Shown: piece by piece, positions 15,983-27,100 of the stretch
Position numbering within the stretch: the stretch's first letter is position 1
Layout of the letters: the number at the start of each line of letters is the position of its first letter
Source: Pseudomonadota bacterium
GTDB taxonomy: Bacteria > Myxococcota_A > Bradymonadia > UBA4248
Direction of reading: 5' to 3'
NCBI GenBank assembly: GCA_017464085.1
Contig: JAFUEE010000136.1
Coordinates: 1-64,000, forward strand
Length of the DNA stretch: 64,000 bases
Position numbers and translations under genes: made by a program
The notes under the pieces: model-generated
Database searches by the model: none
What the model was told of the DNA's origin: nothing
The model's input: only the letters and a program-made list of their open reading frames with translations

Positions 15983-18900
15983 ATGAGCGAGAATTGTAAG
16001 CGCAGGCTTGCGCTGGCCTGTTGTGCCGCGATGGCGCTTGGTTTTGCGAGCTGCAGTGATGACGGGGCGGGGTCTGCCGGATCGAAGCCGCAGAAATGTG
16101 GCGATCAGGTGTGCACGGACACGCAGAAATGTGTGGACAATGTGTGCAAAGCGCTTTGCGGAACGGATGTCTGCAAAGATGACCAGACGTGCGAGGAAGG
16201 TGTTTGCAAGGACAAGCCTGAAGATCCGTGCGCGAAATGTGATTCTGCAACGCAGATTTGCGAAGATGGCGTATGCAAGGCCAAGCCGGCCGACGATCCG
16301 TGTGCGAAATGCACGGACAAGCAGGTATGCGAGGAAGGTGTCTGCGTGGACAAGCCGGAAGATCCGTGTGACAAGTGCACGAGCGGCCAGGTGTGCGATC
16401 CGGATACGAAAGAATGCGTTGATATCGTCGAGGATCCGTGCCTGAAGTGTTCGGATGACGAGGAATGCGTCAATTTCGAGTGCGTGAAGAAGGATCCGTG
16501 TGCGAACAAGACGTGTCCGGACGGCTATCGCTGCGACCGTGAGAAAGAAGGGGAGTGTGTCGAGATCGACCCCTGCGAGACGGTCGTGTGCCTTGCGGAA
16601 CAGACGTGCGTGAAAGCGCGTTGTGTCGATGATGCGTGTTTGGACAACGGCGTCGAGATGTCATGCGATCCTGGGCAGGTGTGCTCCAAGGGCGAATGTG
16701 TCGATGACGGCTGTGTGAAATCGGACGGCACGCCGGTTTTATGCGATGAAGGCTGGGAATGCATCAAGGGGATCTGTGAGGAGACCGTTTGTCTGGACAA
16801 ATTCTGCGAGGATGGCCGTTCGTGTCGCGGCGGTGTCTGCGTGGACAATGAATGCATTGACATGACCTGCGAGGAAGGACAGATCTGCTCGAAGGGCAGC
16901 TGCACGTATGAGGCATGTCTGGATAAGGATCCGTGCGTGTCGGGCAAAGCCTGCAATGCGGAAGGTGTCTGCGAGTTCATCAAGGCGCCGGCGATTTCGC
17001 TCGACGAGCCCGAAGACAAGACGACGGATGAGTCAGGCAAGACGATCGCGCTGGCGCTGCACCTGAACAACGCGCCGACGGCGGATGTCCGCGTTGCCTG
17101 CGAAGTCGTGACCGAGAGCCCGAACAAAGAGGTTGAGGTGGCTTGCGAGGATATCGTGTTCAATGCCGACAACTGGCAGGGCGAACATACGATTCTCGTG
17201 ACTGGCGTGGAAGACTTCATTAAGGATGGCGATCAGGTCTATCAGATCAAGGTGACGACAGTGTCGGAAGATGCGGATTTCAACGGTCTTGAGACTGCAT
17301 CGGTTGATTTGACAAATATTGACCTGACGGCGCCGGGTTTCACGTTCTCTGCGACTGCGCTGACGACGTATGAAGATCAGCAGCAGGAAGCGGCGACGTT
17401 CACGGTGTCGCTGAACTCCAAGCCGTCTGCCACGGTGAGTCTGGCGGCAATGTCTTCCAACCAGGAAGAGGGCAAGGTGTCGCCTACGACGATACGCTTT
17501 ACGACGGACAACTGGAATCAGCCGCAGACGCTGACGGTTCAGGGTGTCGATGACGATGTCCGCGATGGCAATATTAATTATACGATATTCTTCTCCCCGT
17601 CAGAGTCGAACGATGAGGATTATCAGGGGATTCAGCCCAAATCGATCAAGGTTACGAACATTGATAACGACGTGGCCGGTCTGAACGTGAATATTCCGGC
17701 AGAGGAATATGAGGTTGTGGAAGGCCAGGCGAATGTGATTGTCGTGAAGCTGAACACGAAGCCCAAGCAGGCTGTGAAGGTGAAAGCGAGCGTCGATGAT
17801 GCGACAGAGGCATCGCTCGACATCAAGGAAATCGAGATTGCGCCTGAGGAATGGAGCACTGGCAAGGAGATTCGCATTTCCGGTCTGCGCGACTATGTGA
17901 TCGATGGCGACCAGCCGATAAAGATCAGCTTTGAAGTCGTTTCCGAAGATGAGGACTATCACTTTACGGATCCGATTGTATATGGCGGTACAGTGAAGGA
18001 TATCGATACGGCAGAGCTTGTGCCGTCGCTCGGTGTTTCGCCGATCGTCAAAGAGGGCAGTTCTGATCTGGTGACGGTGTCGCTGTCGCTGTCGTCGAAG
18101 CCGACCAAGGATGTGAATGTTGCGATCTCTGTGACGGATGATACAGAGATCAAGATCAACAAGAAGACGATGAAATTCACCCCGGAGCACTGGGATATGT
18201 CGCAGGATCTGCTTGTGAGCTCTGTGGATGACAGCATAGTGGACGGCGATATCAAGTCGAAGGTTGTGCTGAAGATGACCTCTGCCGACAAGAATTTCAA
18301 CGATGTCACGAAAGAGATCGAGTTCACGACGGTTGATAACGATGTGGCGGGATTTGTGGTCAATTCGAATGCGGCGTCGTTCCCGGAGAACAGCGGATCG
18401 ACGACAACGATGACAGTGGCGCTTTTGGCGCAGCCGCTTGCGGACGTGAAGGTGACAGTGGCGTCTTCGGATGCGACCGAGCTTGCCGTGACGAGCGCCA
18501 ACACGCTGACGTTTACGAAGGACAACTGGAACAATCCTCAGACCGTGAGTGTGAAGGTTGTCGATGACAACATTGCGGATGGCACTCAGACGGCGTGGGT
18601 GAACTTTACGGGTTCATCGACAGATGCGAACTTCAACGGTGTTACGGCGAAGTCGGCGACATATACAATTATTGATAATGATACGGCGTCGATTGTGCTG
18701 ACGACAGATGTGGTGACAGTGCCGCAGGCATCGCCGACGGCGACAGCGGGCGTTCGCCTTGGCGTTCAGCCGAGCGGCAACGTGACGGTGACGATGGCGA
18801 CGACGGATGCGAAGATCATGTCGTTCAGCAAGGCGACATTGACGTTTACGACGGATAACTGGGACAAGCCGCAGAACGTGACAGTGACTGGCAATTTCAA

Positions 18901-19786
18901 CGCGATCGCGACGGCATCCGCGACGGCGACGATTTCCGCCAGCGGCACGGGAGGCGGCTATAATAACATCGTGAGCAACAAGATACCGCTCGAATTCGTG
19001 AAAGTCCCGCTCGTTCAGGATTTTGATTATACAGGCAAGACGCAGACAGTCGGCCTGCCCAAGGGCAAATATAAACTGGAAGTCTGGGGTGCGCAGGGCG
19101 CAAATCACAATGGCGGTCTTGGTGGCAAGGGCGGTTATTCGACGGGCGTGCTGACGCTTGCGAACTCCGCGACGCTTTATATCCAGGTGGCCGGAAAGGG
19201 CAATTCGTATAATGGCGGCTATAATGGCGGCGGCAAATCTGCGCATACGGATGGTGCCGGCGGTGGCGGTGCGACACATATCGCGGTCAAGGACGGCCTG
19301 CTCAAGAACTTCTCCTCGACGTATAAATCGGAGGTGTTCATCATTGCCGGCGGCGGCGGCGGCGGTGCTGAAAATGGCAGCTCTGCCGGCGGCTATGGCG
19401 GCGGGACGAGCGGTGGCACGGGTGGTTACAAGTCGTGTGGTATTTGGGGCGTCGGCGGCACTGGCGGATCCCAGACGGCAGGTGGCGTGCTCGGCAGCAA
19501 CCGCAGCGATGACAGCGAAGGTACGGATGGTTCGTTTGGCATGGGCGGCACCGGCAGCAAAGTCGTGAACGGCGGCGGCGGCGGCGGCGGCGGCCTCTAT
19601 GGTGGCGGCGGCGGCGAAGGCGGCAATCGCTGCAACGCAGCTGGTGGCGGCGGTTCTGGTTATCTCAATGCCTCGCTTGCGAATGCTGAGACGCGCAATG
19701 GCGGCGTTTCGTTCCCGGCGCCGATTGGCGGTACCGAGACCGGTCATACGGGCGACGGCCATGTCAGGATCACGCTTGTGCAGTAA
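15983..19786 (+). CDS. Giant surface lipoprotein, paralog A (Cys-rich / Calx-beta-like / glycine-rich)
   Basis: A 1267-residue lipoprotein, first of four tandem paralogs. AAGGAG precedes the ATG by 7 bases. The signal peptide ends in FASC with Cys24. Residues about 35-330 are an EGF-like Cys-rich region (units such as DPCAKCDSATQICEDGVCK). Residues about 335-1005 are about six repeats of about 110 residues with the Calx-beta-like pattern TADNWxxPQTVTVxGVDD...DGxxxYTI...VTNIDND. Residues about 1007-1267 form a glycine-rich domain starting FDYTGKTQTVGLPKGKYKLEVWGAQG with long GGGGG runs, resembling Pfam PF12810, the glycine-rich domain of ALK/LTK receptors. The head (SAGSKPQKCGDQVC) and tail (THIAVKDGLL) are of the C type; the end (ITLVQ) is like D. 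Probably an outer-surface adhesin or binding protein (inference). Confidence 0.8.
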   Translation: MSENCKRRLALACCAAMALGFASCSDDGAGSAGSKPQKCGDQVCTDTQKCVDNVCKALCGTDVCKDDQTCEEGVCKDKPEDPCAKCDSATQICEDGVCKAKPADDPCAKCTDKQVCEEGVCVDKPEDPCDKCTSGQVCDPDTKECVDIVEDPCLKCSDDEECVNFECVKKDPCANKTCPDGYRCDREKEGECVEIDPCETVVCLAEQTCVKARCVDDACLDNGVEMSCDPGQVCSKGECVDDGCVKSDGTPVLCDEGWECIKGICEETVCLDKFCEDGRSCRGGVCVDNECIDMTCEEGQICSKGSCTYEACLDKDPCVSGKACNAEGVCEFIKAPAISLDEPEDKTTDESGKTIALALHLNNAPTADVRVACEVVTESPNKEVEVACEDIVFNADNWQGEHTILVTGVEDFIKDGDQVYQIKVTTVSEDADFNGLETASVDLTNIDLTAPGFTFSATALTTYEDQQQEAATFTVSLNSKPSATVSLAAMSSNQEEGKVSPTTIRFTTDNWNQPQTLTVQGVDDDVRDGNINYTIFFSPSESNDEDYQGIQPKSIKVTNIDNDVAGLNVNIPAEEYEVVEGQANVIVVKLNTKPKQAVKVKASVDDATEASLDIKEIEIAPEEWSTGKEIRISGLRDYVIDGDQPIKISFEVVSEDEDYHFTDPIVYGGTVKDIDTAELVPSLGVSPIVKEGSSDLVTVSLSLSSKPTKDVNVAISVTDDTEIKINKKTMKFTPEHWDMSQDLLVSSVDDSIVDGDIKSKVVLKMTSADKNFNDVTKEIEFTTVDNDVAGFVVNSNAASFPENSGSTTTMTVALLAQPLADVKVTVASSDATELAVTSANTLTFTKDNWNNPQTVSVKVVDDNIADGTQTAWVNFTGSSTDANFNGVTAKSATYTIIDNDTASIVLTTDVVTVPQASPTATAGVRLGVQPSGNVTVTMATTDAKIMSFSKATLTFTTDNWDKPQNVTVTGNFNAIATASATATISASGTGGGYNNIVSNKIPLEFVKVPLVQDFDYTGKTQTVGLPKGKYKLEVWGAQGANHNGGLGGKGGYSTGVLTLANSATLYIQVAGKGNSYNGGYNGGGKSAHTDGAGGGGATHIAVKDGLLKNFSSTYKSEVFIIAGGGGGGAENGSSAGGYGGGTSGGTGGYKSCGIWGVGGTGGSQTAGGVLGSNRSDDSEGTDGSFGMGGTGSKVVNGGGGGGGGLYGGGGGEGGNRCNAAGGGGSGYLNASLANAETRNGGVSFPAPIGGTETGHTGDGHVRITLVQ

Positions 19787-19837
19787 TTTTGTTTGAGGTG
19801 CACCGCTATCGGCCAATGGCCGATACGCGGCGCTTTG

Positions 19838-19876
19838 GGCCGGGCTATCGCTTCGCGATACGCCCGGCCTTTTTTT
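19838..19876 (+). terminator. Terminator of paralog A
   Basis: GCCGGGC plus TATCGC, loop TTC, then GCGATA plus GCCCGGC and a run of seven T. It is preceded by a second palindrome (TATCGGCCAATGGCCGATA). This double-hairpin cassette is repeated after all four paralogs, and its stem is of the REP-like nested type. Confidence 0.85.
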
Positions 19877-19958
19877 GTATTGTGTCGTTGTGTGTTTGTG
19901 AAAGAATGTATATGATTATGAAAAGAAATATATTGATATGGTTGGATAAATAATTTTC

Positions 19959-19988
19959 TTAACACATGTGCAAAAAAATCGCTATGCT
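19959..19988 (+). promoter_or_regulatory. Possible promoter of paralog B
   Basis: TTAACA (19959-19964), an 18-base spacer and TATGCT (19983-19988), in an AT-rich stretch about 55 bases upstream of the start codon. Confidence 0.4.
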
Positions 19989-20044
19989 CAATAAATCATA
20001 GGTCCAATGCCTTGAAGAAGGCTTTTACTGTGAGGAGCATGAAT

Positions 20045-23000
20045 ATGAACGAGAATTCCAAGCGTAGGCTTGCATTTGCGTGTTGTGCCGCGATGGCGCT
20101 TGCCTTTGCGGGCTGTGGTGATGACGGCGCAGGGAGCGCGAGTGATTCGCGCAAGACTTGCGGGGATGAGGTGTGCACGCCGTCACAGACTTGCGTGGAG
20201 AACCATTGCGTAGAGAACGAGCCGGAAGACCCGTGCGCGAAATGCGATTCGGAAACGCAGATCTGCGAGGAAGGCGTCTGCAAAGACAAGCCCAAAGACC
20301 CGGAAGATCCGTGCGCGAAATGCGATTCAGAGACGCAGATCTGCGAGGAAGGCGTCTGCAAAGACAAGCCGGCCGTCGATCCGTGCGCTGCCTGTGGGGA
20401 GGATCAGGAATGTGTGGAAGGCGTCTGCCAGGATCTGTGCGGAGGGGAACTGTGTACCGGGAGCAAGGTCTGCAATCTTGACACGCAGAAGTGCGAGGAG
20501 CCAGTGAATCCGTGCGATGCGTGTACAGACAAGCAGGAATGCATCAACCTCGAGTGCGTGGACATCGACCCGTGCGCGAACAAGACGTGTCAGGACGGCT
20601 ATCGCTGCGACCGCGAAAAAGACGGGGCGTGTGTCGAGATCGATCCCTGCGAGGGCATCACATGCGGCGATGAGCAGACGTGCATCAAGGCGCACTGCAT
20701 CGACAATGCGTGCTTAGAGAACGGCGTGGAAAAGGACTGTGGGGAGAACATGGTCTGTTCCAAAGGCGAATGCGTCGATGACGGCTGCCAGGACAAGACA
20801 TGTGAAGAAGGGTGGCAGTGCAAGAAGGGCGAATGCGTTGAAACTGCCTGCATCGACTATTTCTGCGATGAAGGACGCTCGTGCAAGGGCGGCAAGTGCG
20901 TCGACAACGAATGCCTCGACATGACCTGCGAAGAAGGCCAGATCTGCTCTAAGGGTAATTGCACTTACGAGATCTGTCTCACCAAAGATCCGTGCTCTGC
21001 CGGCAAGACTTGCGATGAAAACGGCGAATGCGTGTTTATCGTCAGTCCGGCGATTACGCTCGACGAGCCCGAAGACAAGGTGACGGATGAAGCCGGCAAG
21101 TCGATCTCGCTGACGCTTCACCTCAACAATGCGCCGACCTCGGAAGTCCGCGTTGTCTGCGATGCCGTCACGGAAAGCCCCAATAAGGAAATCGAGGCTG
21201 CGTGCGATGAAATCGTCTTCAATGCCGACAACTGGCAGCTCGAGCAGACGATTGTCGTGAAGGGCGTAGACGATTACCTCAAGGATGGCGACCAGGCATA
21301 CAAGCTCAAGGTCACGACAGTTTCCGAAGATGCGGATTTCAACGCGCTCGTCGCGGAATCCGTTGACCTGACGAACATCGACATGACGAAGGCTGGCATT
21401 GTCTTTTCGCAGACAGCGCTGACGACGTATGAGGATCAGGAGCAGCCTGCGGCGACGTTTACGGTGAAGCTGACGTCGATACCGTCCTCGGATGTCAGCC
21501 TGACGCTGAATTCTTCCAATGATAAGGAAGGCGTGGTCACTCCGACGACGCTCAAGTTTACGAAAGAAAACTGGGGTGCGGAGCAGACCGTGACTGTTCA
21601 GGGCAAAGACGATGAGATGCGCGACGGCAACATCAATTACACGGTGTTCTTTGCGCCTGCGGAATCGAATGACGAGGATTATGCCGGGATGCAGCCGTCG
21701 CCGATCAAGGTGACGAACATCGATAACGATGTCGCCGGCCTCAACATCAATATTCCGGCAGAGGATTATGAGATCATCGAGGGACAGGATTCGCTGGTCG
21801 TGGTGAAGCTGAACACGCAGCCAAAGAATGACGTGAAGGTGAGTATCGCGATTGACAATGTGAACGAGGCTGTCTCCGATACGAAGGAGGTCGTGCTGAA
21901 TGCCGAGAACTGGAAAAACGGTGTCAATGTCCGCTTGACGGGTGTGCGCGATTATGTGATTGACGGCGATAAACCAGTCAAGATTACATTTACCTCAGCA
22001 TCAGAGGATGAGGATTACAACCTCGAGCCCGTCGTGTTCGATGCGACGGTCAAGGATATGGATAAGGCTGACCTCGTTGTCTCGATGGGGGATGCTCCGG
22101 TTGTCAAAGAAGGCGACAGCGGTATGGTGACGATGAGCGTATCGCTCGCGTCGAAACCGACAAAAGATGTAACGGTCGCGCTTTCGGTGACGGATCCCTC
22201 CGAGCTGAAGATCAACAAGCAGAGCCTGACATTCAAGCCTGAACATTGGGATATCGGGCAGGATGTGCTTGTCAGTTCAGTCGATGACGATATCGTGGAT
22301 GGCAACATCAAGTCGAAAGTCGTGATGCAGATGACATCTGGCGATAATAACTTTAAGGATAAAACAAAAGAGGTCGAGTTCACGACAGTCGATGACGATG
22401 TGGCCGGGTTCCTGATCAATTCGAATTCGGCGTCATTCCCGGAGGGAAGCGGCGCGACGACATCGATGAAAGTGAGCTTGCAGTCACAGCCGACAGCAGA
22501 TGTGAAGGTGACGGTGTCGTCGACGGATGCGTCGGAGCTTCAGGTGACGAGCGCGTCGACGCTGACATTTACGACATCGAACTGGAAGACGCCTCAGGAA
22601 GTTTCTGTAAAAGTCGTGGACGATCATATTGCAGATGGCACGCAGACCGCGCAGGTCAAGTTCGTCGGCGCGTCAAGCGATGCGAATTTCAACGGCATTA
22701 CCGGTTATTCGGCACTTTATACGATTACGGACGATGATGCGCCTTCGATTGTTCTGACATCAGCTGTGACGACGATTCCGCAGGCATCTCCGAGCACAGT
22801 CGCAAGCGTCGCGCTCGGCATTGAGCCGACCTCGAACGTCACGGTGACGCTCGTCTCTGACCATAAGGCGATCACGTTTAGCCCGTCGACGCTGACGTTC
22901 ACGACTGCCAACTGGGACAAGGCGCAGGAAGTCAAGGTGAATGCTGATTTCTCCGGCATTGCAACTGCCTCTGCGACGGCGAACATCACCGCCAAAGCGA

Positions 23001-23878
23001 CAGCGAGCAACAGCTACAACAGCGTTGTGAGCAATGCGATTGCGCTTAACTTGGTCAAGGTGCCTGAAGTTCAGAACTTTGCCTATACGGGCAAGGTACA
23101 GTCGGTGAGTTTGCCCAAAGGCAAGTATAAGCTTGAGGTCTGGGGCGCTCAGGGCGGCGGCAGCGGCAATGGTGGTAAAGGCGGTTATTCGGTCGGCACC
23201 GTGACATTGGGTAATACGACGCAGGTTTACGTTTATGTTGGTGGTCAGGGGACAAACAGCACTTCTACTGGCGCCGGTTGGAATGGCGGTGGTTACCCGA
23301 CATTGGATAGCTATTATGGTGGTGGCGGTGGTACGGATATTCGTATCGGTTCCGATTCATTGTATTCTCGAGTCATTGTTGCAGGCGGCGGCGGCGGCTA
23401 TCGTTCATCTGGGTTTACGCCTGGTGGTGGCGGTGGTTTGACGAGCTTCCTTGGAACGCCTTCGGATGATTATTGTGCAGCGCATGTGGCGACGATTTCC
23501 AATGCTGGTGAATCGATTGCAAACGGTGGCAAATCTTCCTGGGGACAATATGTGACGGATGGTTCCTATGGGCAGGGCGGTAGCTGGATTTCTAATGCTG
23601 GTACGCTGAGCGGTTTTGCAGGCGGCGGCGGCGGCTGGTATGGCGGCGGTGCCGGTCATGCGCCGACAGGCGGGTCTGGCTGGGTCTATACAGCGACGAA
23701 CTACACGAACTGGAAGGCGGGCAATGCCGCAGATGCGAACAAATATACGCTCAGCAGCGTCTATTATCTGGAAAATGCCCAGACGACAGCTGGCAACGCC
23801 TCCTTGCCGCTTCCTTCTGGTGGCACCGAGACCGGTCACACCGGCAACGGCTATGCCCGTATCACGCTCGTCAAATAA
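20045..23878 (+). CDS. Giant surface lipoprotein, paralog B
   Basis: A 1277-residue paralog of A. Of two in-frame ATGs, the second (20045) is 7 bases after GAGGAG and is chosen; the first is only 1 base away. Lipobox FAGC. The head differs from A (GDDGAGSASDSRKTCGDEVC, as in D) and is followed by EGF-like Cys units, about six Calx-beta-like repeats and a glycine-rich domain from about residue 1005 (VQNFAYTGKVQSVSLPKGKYKLEVWGAQ). The glycine-rich domain is of the TDIRIGSDSLYSR type, shared with D, not the THIA type of A and C. It ends ITLVK, like C. Parts of the glycine-rich segment (about 23200-23620) use more A/T-ending codons than the rest of the gene. Likely surface-exposed; ligand unknown. 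Confidence 0.8.
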   Translation: MNENSKRRLAFACCAAMALAFAGCGDDGAGSASDSRKTCGDEVCTPSQTCVENHCVENEPEDPCAKCDSETQICEEGVCKDKPKDPEDPCAKCDSETQICEEGVCKDKPAVDPCAACGEDQECVEGVCQDLCGGELCTGSKVCNLDTQKCEEPVNPCDACTDKQECINLECVDIDPCANKTCQDGYRCDREKDGACVEIDPCEGITCGDEQTCIKAHCIDNACLENGVEKDCGENMVCSKGECVDDGCQDKTCEEGWQCKKGECVETACIDYFCDEGRSCKGGKCVDNECLDMTCEEGQICSKGNCTYEICLTKDPCSAGKTCDENGECVFIVSPAITLDEPEDKVTDEAGKSISLTLHLNNAPTSEVRVVCDAVTESPNKEIEAACDEIVFNADNWQLEQTIVVKGVDDYLKDGDQAYKLKVTTVSEDADFNALVAESVDLTNIDMTKAGIVFSQTALTTYEDQEQPAATFTVKLTSIPSSDVSLTLNSSNDKEGVVTPTTLKFTKENWGAEQTVTVQGKDDEMRDGNINYTVFFAPAESNDEDYAGMQPSPIKVTNIDNDVAGLNINIPAEDYEIIEGQDSLVVVKLNTQPKNDVKVSIAIDNVNEAVSDTKEVVLNAENWKNGVNVRLTGVRDYVIDGDKPVKITFTSASEDEDYNLEPVVFDATVKDMDKADLVVSMGDAPVVKEGDSGMVTMSVSLASKPTKDVTVALSVTDPSELKINKQSLTFKPEHWDIGQDVLVSSVDDDIVDGNIKSKVVMQMTSGDNNFKDKTKEVEFTTVDDDVAGFLINSNSASFPEGSGATTSMKVSLQSQPTADVKVTVSSTDASELQVTSASTLTFTTSNWKTPQEVSVKVVDDHIADGTQTAQVKFVGASSDANFNGITGYSALYTITDDDAPSIVLTSAVTTIPQASPSTVASVALGIEPTSNVTVTLVSDHKAITFSPSTLTFTTANWDKAQEVKVNADFSGIATASATANITAKATASNSYNSVVSNAIALNLVKVPEVQNFAYTGKVQSVSLPKGKYKLEVWGAQGGGSGNGGKGGYSVGTVTLGNTTQVYVYVGGQGTNSTSTGAGWNGGGYPTLDSYYGGGGGTDIRIGSDSLYSRVIVAGGGGGYRSSGFTPGGGGGLTSFLGTPSDDYCAAHVATISNAGESIANGGKSSWGQYVTDGSYGQGGSWISNAGTLSGFAGGGGGWYGGGAGHAPTGGSGWVYTATNYTNWKAGNAADANKYTLSSVYYLENAQTTAGNASLPLPSGGTETGHTGNGYARITLVK

Positions 23879-24187
23879 TTTCCTGTTCTGACTGCACCGC
23901 TATCGGCCATTGGCCGATACGCGGCGCTTTGGGCCGGGCTATCGCCGAAGGCGATACGCCCGGCTTTTTTATTTTTGCGCGGCGTATCGCGAAGCGATAG
24001 CCGCGCGCCGGCGCGTATGCCGCAGGCATAGCGGCCGGCCCCTGAATAAAAATCGTCAGCCTCATGGGCGTGATAAAGTGTACCGCGACTGTGGCTGAAA
24101 AACTGATGTACAGGCTGTAAATTTGATACTACAATTTGGATGTCGTGATGTTTAGCCAGGTCTGGCTTTTTTATAAGGAGTATGAAT
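23879..24187. other. Spacer between paralogs B and C
   Basis: 309 bases. It holds the double-hairpin terminator cassette, then REP-like palindromes (about 23977-24043, GCGCGGCGTATCGCGAAGCG type and GCGTATGCCGCAGGCATAGC type), then a promoter-bearing AT-rich stretch. AAGGAG at 24175-24180 serves paralog C. No gene. Confidence 0.6.
23933..23970 (+). terminator. Terminator of paralog B
   Basis: GCCGGGC plus TATCGCC, loop GAAG, then GGCGATA plus GCCCGGC and six T. Same cassette as after A, C and D. Confidence 0.85.
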
Positions 24188-27100
24188 ATGAACGAAAATT
24201 CCAAGCTTAAGCTTGCATTTGCATGTTGTGCGGCGATGGCGCTTGCATTTGCGGGCTGCAGTGATGACGGTGCGGGTTCTGCCGGATCGAAGCCGCAGAA
24301 ATGCGGGGATCAGGTGTGTACGGACACGCAGAAATGTGTGGACAATGTGTGCAAATCGCTTTGCGGAACGGATGTCTGCAAGGATGACCAGACGTGTGAA
24401 GACGGCGTCTGCAAGGACAAGCCGGCCGATGATCCGTGCGCGAAATGTGATTCAGAGACGCAGATTTGCGAAGACGGCGTCTGCAAGGACAAGCCGGCCG
24501 ATGATCCGTGTGCCGATTGCGCCTCGCAGGGCAAAGTCTGTGACCCGGCGACCAGGACATGCATCGATCCTCCTGAGGATCCGTGCTCCTTGTGCACGGA
24601 CAAGCAGGAATGCGTCAATCTGGTGTGCGTGGACATCGATCCGTGCGCGAACAAGACGTGTCAGGACGGCTACCGCTGCGACCGCGAGAAAGATGGGGAG
24701 TGTGTGGCGATTGATCCCTGCGAGGGGATTTCTTGTTTGGCAGACCAGACGTGCATCAAGGCGCACTGTATTGATAATGCGTGCATCGAAGATGGCGCGG
24801 AAAAGAATTGCGGGGAGAACAAGGTCTGTTCGAAGGGCGAATGCGTCGATGACGGCTGCGTGAAAGACGGCACGCCCGTGTCATGCGATGAGGGATGGCA
24901 GTGTATTAAAGGGCTCTGCGAGGAAACGGCATGTATCGACTATTTCTGCGAAGAAGGTCGTTCGTGCAAGGGCGGCAAGTGCGTAGACAACGAATGCCTC
25001 GACATGACCTGCGAAGAAGGCCAGATCTGCTCTAAGGGAAATTGCACTTACGAAATCTGCCTCGACAAGGATCCGTGTTCAGCCGGCAAGGTCTGCAATG
25101 CAGAGGGAGCTTGCGAATTTATCACGGCGCCAGCAATCGCGCTTGATGAGCCTGAGGATAAGACGACGGATGAGGCGGGCAAGGCCGTGTCGCTGACGCT
25201 CCACCTCAACAACGCGCCGACAGCGGATGTCCATGTGTCATGCGAGGTCGTGACCGAGAGCCCCAACAAGGAAGTGGACGCGGCTTGCGAGGAGATCGTG
25301 TTCAATGCCGACAACTGGCAGCACGAACAGACGATTATCGTGACCGGCGTCGATGATTATTTGAAGGATGGCGACCAGACCTATACGATCAAGGTCACGA
25401 CAGTTTCTGAAGATGCGGATTTCAACGCGCTCGTCGCGGAATCTGTGGGGCTGACGAATATTGATACGACAAAGGCTGGGTTCGTGTTCTCGGCGGCTTC
25501 GCTGACGACGTATGAAGATCCCGAAGCCGAAGCTGCGACGTTTACTGTCCAGCTGTCGTCAATTCCAGCATCGGATGTCAGCCTGACGCTTTCGTCATCC
25601 AATGAAAAAGAAGGCATTGTTTCGCCCAAACAGCTCAAGTTTACCAAAGAGAATTGGGGGGAACTTCAGACGGTTACCGTCAAGGGGGTGGATGATAACG
25701 TCCGCGATGGCAATGTGAACTATACGATATTTTTCGCGCCATCAGAATCGAATGATGAAGATTATAATGGCATTCAGCCTGTATCCATCAAGGTGACGAA
25801 TGTGGATAATGATGTCGCTGGCATAAATGTCAACATTCCGGCGGAGGATTATGTCATTGCCGAAGGCGAAAGCCATCTTTTGAGCGTGAAGCTCAATACG
25901 CAGCCGAGGCATGATGTCACGGTCACGATCAGCGTGGACGATGCGACAGAGGCGGAGCTTGACATCGATAAGGTCGTGCTGAACTCAGAGAACTGGAATG
26001 TCGGGGTTCCGGTCAGTCTTTCCGGCGTGATCGATCATGAGATAGATGGCGATCAGCCATTCAAAGTGACATTCACGGTTTCATCCGAAGATGAGGATTA
26101 TAATTTTGAGCCACGCGTGTATTCCGGCATTGTAAAGGATGCTGACAAAGCAGATCTGGTGACGATTCTCGGTGATTCTCCGATTGTCCGCGAGGGCGAT
26201 GGCGGATTTGTGACCATGAGCGTTTCGCTTGCTTCAAAGCCTACTAAAGCGGTCACCGTGGCGCTTTCTGTGACGGATGGTACGGAGCTGAAGATTAACA
26301 AGCCGGAGCTGACGTTCAAGCCGGAACAGTGGGATATCGGGCAGGATGTGCTTGTGAGTTCCGTTGACGATGAGATTGTGGATGGCGATATCAAGTCTAA
26401 AGTCGTGATGAAGATGACATCTGCTGATGCACATTTTGATGGTGTGAGCAAGGAAGTAGAATTCACGACGTTGGATAACGATATTCCAGGATTTGTGATC
26501 AGCTCGAACGCTGCTTCATTCCCTGAAAACAGTGGTTCGACGGCTTCGATGACTGTTGCGCTTCAGGCTCAGCCGACTGCGGATGTCAAAGTATCTGTGT
26601 CTTCTAGCGATGTGACGGAACTCGCGGTGACGAGTGCGTCCACATTGACCTTTACGCAGGCAGATTGGAAAACGCCGCAGACTGTGAATGTGAAGGTTCA
26701 GGATGATAACATTGCGGACGGCACGCAGACTGCGGTCGTGAAGTTCGTCGCGAGCTCATCTGATCCTAAATTTAATGGCATTACAGGACAGTCGGCGTTG
26801 TATACGATCATTGATAATGAGATGCCATCGATTGTTCTGACTGCGGCTGAAACGACTATTCCTCAGGCATCTCCCAGCACTACGGCAAAAGTTCGTCTTG
26901 GTGTTCAGCCTAGTTCCAATGTGACGGTTACGCTTGTCGCGAGCGATCCTAAAATCCTTTCATTCAGCCCTGCGACAGTGACGTTTACGACGAATGACTG
27001 GAATCAGGATAAGTCCGTGACTGTGGCGGCTGATTTCAATCTGATTCAATCGGCATCTGCTACGGCGACAATCTATGGAAAGGCGTCTGGCGACAAGAAC

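Noticed and set aside
18614-19816. 400-codon antisense frame within paralog A
   Set aside because: Ala/Arg-rich translation of the reverse complement of Gly-codon runs; a composition artefact.
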